From an uncultured Planctomycetaceae bacterium (GTDB taxonomy: Bacteria; Planctomycetota; Planctomycetia; Pirellulales; UBA1268): 5,216 nucleotides of DNA. Position numbers and translations under genes: made by a program. The DNA is taken from contig CAJBSQ010000411.1 of assembly GCA_903958265.1 (NCBI GenBank), forward strand, positions 1 through 5,216. The letters are read 5' to 3'. The notes beneath the pieces were generated by a model. That model was not told where the DNA came from and made no database searches. It saw only the letters and a program-made list of their open reading frames with translations. Positions 3,922 through 5,216 of this stretch are shown here, one piece after another (positions within the stretch are counted from its first letter, which is position 1; every line of letters starts with the position of its first letter).

Positions 3922-5216
3922 CTAGTGGGCGGTATCGGACGACCTCGCCCGTTCGATGAGCTCGATCCGGTCGGGAATCGACGAGATGCCCTGAGCTGCA
4001 CGATCAAGCTCCGCCGCCAAGAATTTCGTCACCTTTTCCAGCATCGTGACGGTGTCTCGCAGCCGTTCTCGGTCGCTTTCCTCGGTCGCGTTGGTGAGCG
4101 CGTCGCGGGCAACGCCGAGTCGCTCGCCGGCCTCCTCGTGTGCCTTTTCCAGCGCGCGGCGGCGCTCGATGCGTTCACGGCGTTCCTTTTGCACGACCTC
4201 CTTGAGGTAGACCGTCGTGATCGCCTCGAGGATTCGCGTCACGTCGTCGGCGTTCTCCCCGCGCAGCCGCACCTGGATGATCTCCGAGTCGCTCGGCGCC
4301 GAGGCCTGGACGTGTTGCGAGAGCCAGCCGACGGGATCCTTCTCGGCCGCCAGCGTCGGGAGCTTGGCGATACCCGGCTCACGCAGGGCTTTCTGGAACA
4401 CGAAGGGGCTCTTGATGAGCTGCGCGTGGGTCTTGCGATAGACCTCGTAGTCGTCCTTGTCGGGCTGCAGGACGCGGAGCGAGGCCACGGCCTCGTGCAG
4501 TGAGCGGGCCGACGGGCTGAGACCACCGAACAGTCCACCGGACCGCCCGTTACCCGCGGCCGTCGGTTCCGGCTTCTCCGCCTGGATCGGCGGCCTGGGT
4601 TCATTCCTCCTCAGATCCTTCCGCAACGTACGCAGCACGTTTTCGACGGCCCGGTGGCCGGCCGTGGTCCGCGTGATCGCGAGGCAGTTGACCCCGCCGT
4701 CGATCACCCAGGTCGGGCCGCCCTGGGATCCGATCCGCGACTGGAGCGCGTCGAACGTCTGGCCGGCAGCCAGAAGGTCGTCGACGGGGTAGTACGCCGA
4801 CGACGACCAGCGGCGGTTGGACACGGTGAGCTGGTCCCTGACCACCTCGAAGCAGAGGCCGCCGTCGAGGATCGAGTCGAGAACGGCGGCCAGGGTGCGA
4901 CCCTTGGTCGGACCGCGAACGGCCACGCGCTTCTTCAGCAGCGGTGAGTCGGCAAGGGCGATGGAATCGAACACGATCGGCACGCCTGCCGCCTGCGAGA
5001 GCGACGCGATTGCGTCGCCGAGCGGTACGCCGTCGATGGCCACGTCGCCCTTGAGCGGCATATCGAGCGCCGCCCTGGCAGCCGCCGCCGACTCCGCATC
5101 GCTCCAATACCCGTCGGCGGAGAGGGGGAGGCGGTCGGCGGCCGGGGTCGACCGCAGCTGCCGCAGCAGGGCCAGCAGCCGGCCGGTCCGCCATTGCCGC
5201 CACCACGGCGCCTGCA
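3922..5216 (-). CDS. STN/secretin-N-like plus Wzz-like protein, N-terminus outside the window
   Basis: Partial gene: 430 residues are visible, and the frame stays open to the right edge. The ATG at 5059-5061 is internal (visible residue 52), since protein-like sequence (GYWSDAESAAAAARAALD) precedes it. Residues about 52-136 are an STN-like domain: a DGVPLGDAIASLSQAAGVPI helix-strand unit, VFDSIAL, then TLAAVLDSIL and LCFEVVRDQLTVS. Residues 140-205 continue as a secretin-N-like repeat (YYPVDDLL, WVIDGGVNCLAITRTTAGHR). A Pro/Gly-rich linker runs to about 240. Residues 255-360 match the periplasmic part of planctomycete Wzz-like chain-length determinants: DYEVYRKTHAQLIKSPFVFQ, DPVGWLSQHV, and SEIIQVRLRGENADDVTRIL followed by YLKEVV. 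A charged coiled coil (350-420) follows. It stops at RIELIERARSSDTAH, where Wzz proteins normally go on to a Pro-rich turn and a second membrane helix. Any anchor must lie upstream. Wzz proteins set exopolysaccharide chain length. The role of this fusion is inferred. Confidence 0.78.
   Translation of the reverse strand, partial: QAPWWRQWRTGRLLALLRQLRSTPAADRLPLSADGYWSDAESAAAARAALDMPLKGDVAIDGVPLGDAIASLSQAAGVPIVFDSIALADSPLLKKRVAVRGPTKGRTLAAVLDSILDGGLCFEVVRDQLTVSNRRWSSSAYYPVDDLLAAGQTFDALQSRIGSQGGPTWVIDGGVNCLAITRTTAGHRAVENVLRTLRKDLRRNEPRPPIQAEKPEPTAAGNGRSGGLFGGLSPSARSLHEAVASLRVLQPDKDDYEVYRKTHAQLIKSPFVFQKALREPGIAKLPTLAAEKDPVGWLSQHVQASAPSDSEIIQVRLRGENADDVTRILEAITTVYLKEVVQKERRERIERRRALEKAHEEAGERLGVARDALTNATEESDRERLRDTVTMLEKVTKFLAAELDRAAQGISSIPDRIELIERARSSDTAH

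Noticed and set aside
3655..4503. 282-aa plus-strand frame opposite the secreted protein and Wzz-like genes
   Set aside because: Arg- and Leu-rich complement of clearly coding minus-strand sequence.
1..5216. CRISPR array, tRNA or rRNA genes, riboswitch
   Set aside because: No regularly spaced direct repeats, no cloverleaf-like or rRNA-like sequence, and no recognisable aptamer were seen.

Overview
The window is GC-rich, dense with small genes, and reads as chromosomal DNA of a planctomycete, probably a Pirellulales-like lineage. The grounds are three protein families that I recognise from memory, without a database search. They are a PEP-CTERM tail of the EPSTIVFAGLGVAMSGW type, a Wzz-like exopolysaccharide protein joined to an STN/secretin-N-like module, and a secreted LolA-like protein ending in an FFLPHYGL-type motif.

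Layout. Positions 1-540 (minus strand) hold gene debris: a short reading frame that looks frameshifted (29-255), overlapped by the C-terminal part of a PEP-CTERM protein (252-530). A perfect 13-bp inverted repeat (541-569) marks the point where the PEP-CTERM homology stops. Positions 693-1489 (plus strand) carry the only plus-strand operon, a MNT nucleotidyltransferase and a HEPN protein overlapping by ATGA. This is a type VII-like toxin-antitoxin pair, with GS-X9-DxD in the antitoxin and RX4HXY in the toxin. Positions 1515-1757 (minus) are a truncated IS91-family transposase remnant. Next come a small two-helix membrane protein (1766-2005), a non-coding spacer with two GGTTT/AACC-type palindromic units (2056-2121), and an unassigned 178-aa protein (2134-2670) with a possible 51-aa upstream partner (2667-2822). 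Positions 2878-5216 (minus) hold a signal-peptide-bearing protein. Upstream of it is the 3' part of the STN plus Wzz-like gene, which runs off the right edge.

How the parts relate. The right half is plausibly one leftward transcription unit: STN-Wzz, 54 nt, secreted protein, about 55 nt, then the small frames. It would serve an envelope or exopolysaccharide function. The left half is an accessory patch in which a self-contained toxin-antitoxin operon sits between a broken surface-protein gene and a dead transposase, as expected of a horizontally acquired module. The best leads are the STN plus truncated Wzz architecture and the MNT-HEPN pair with its degraded flanks. Nothing here is clearly a wholly new system.
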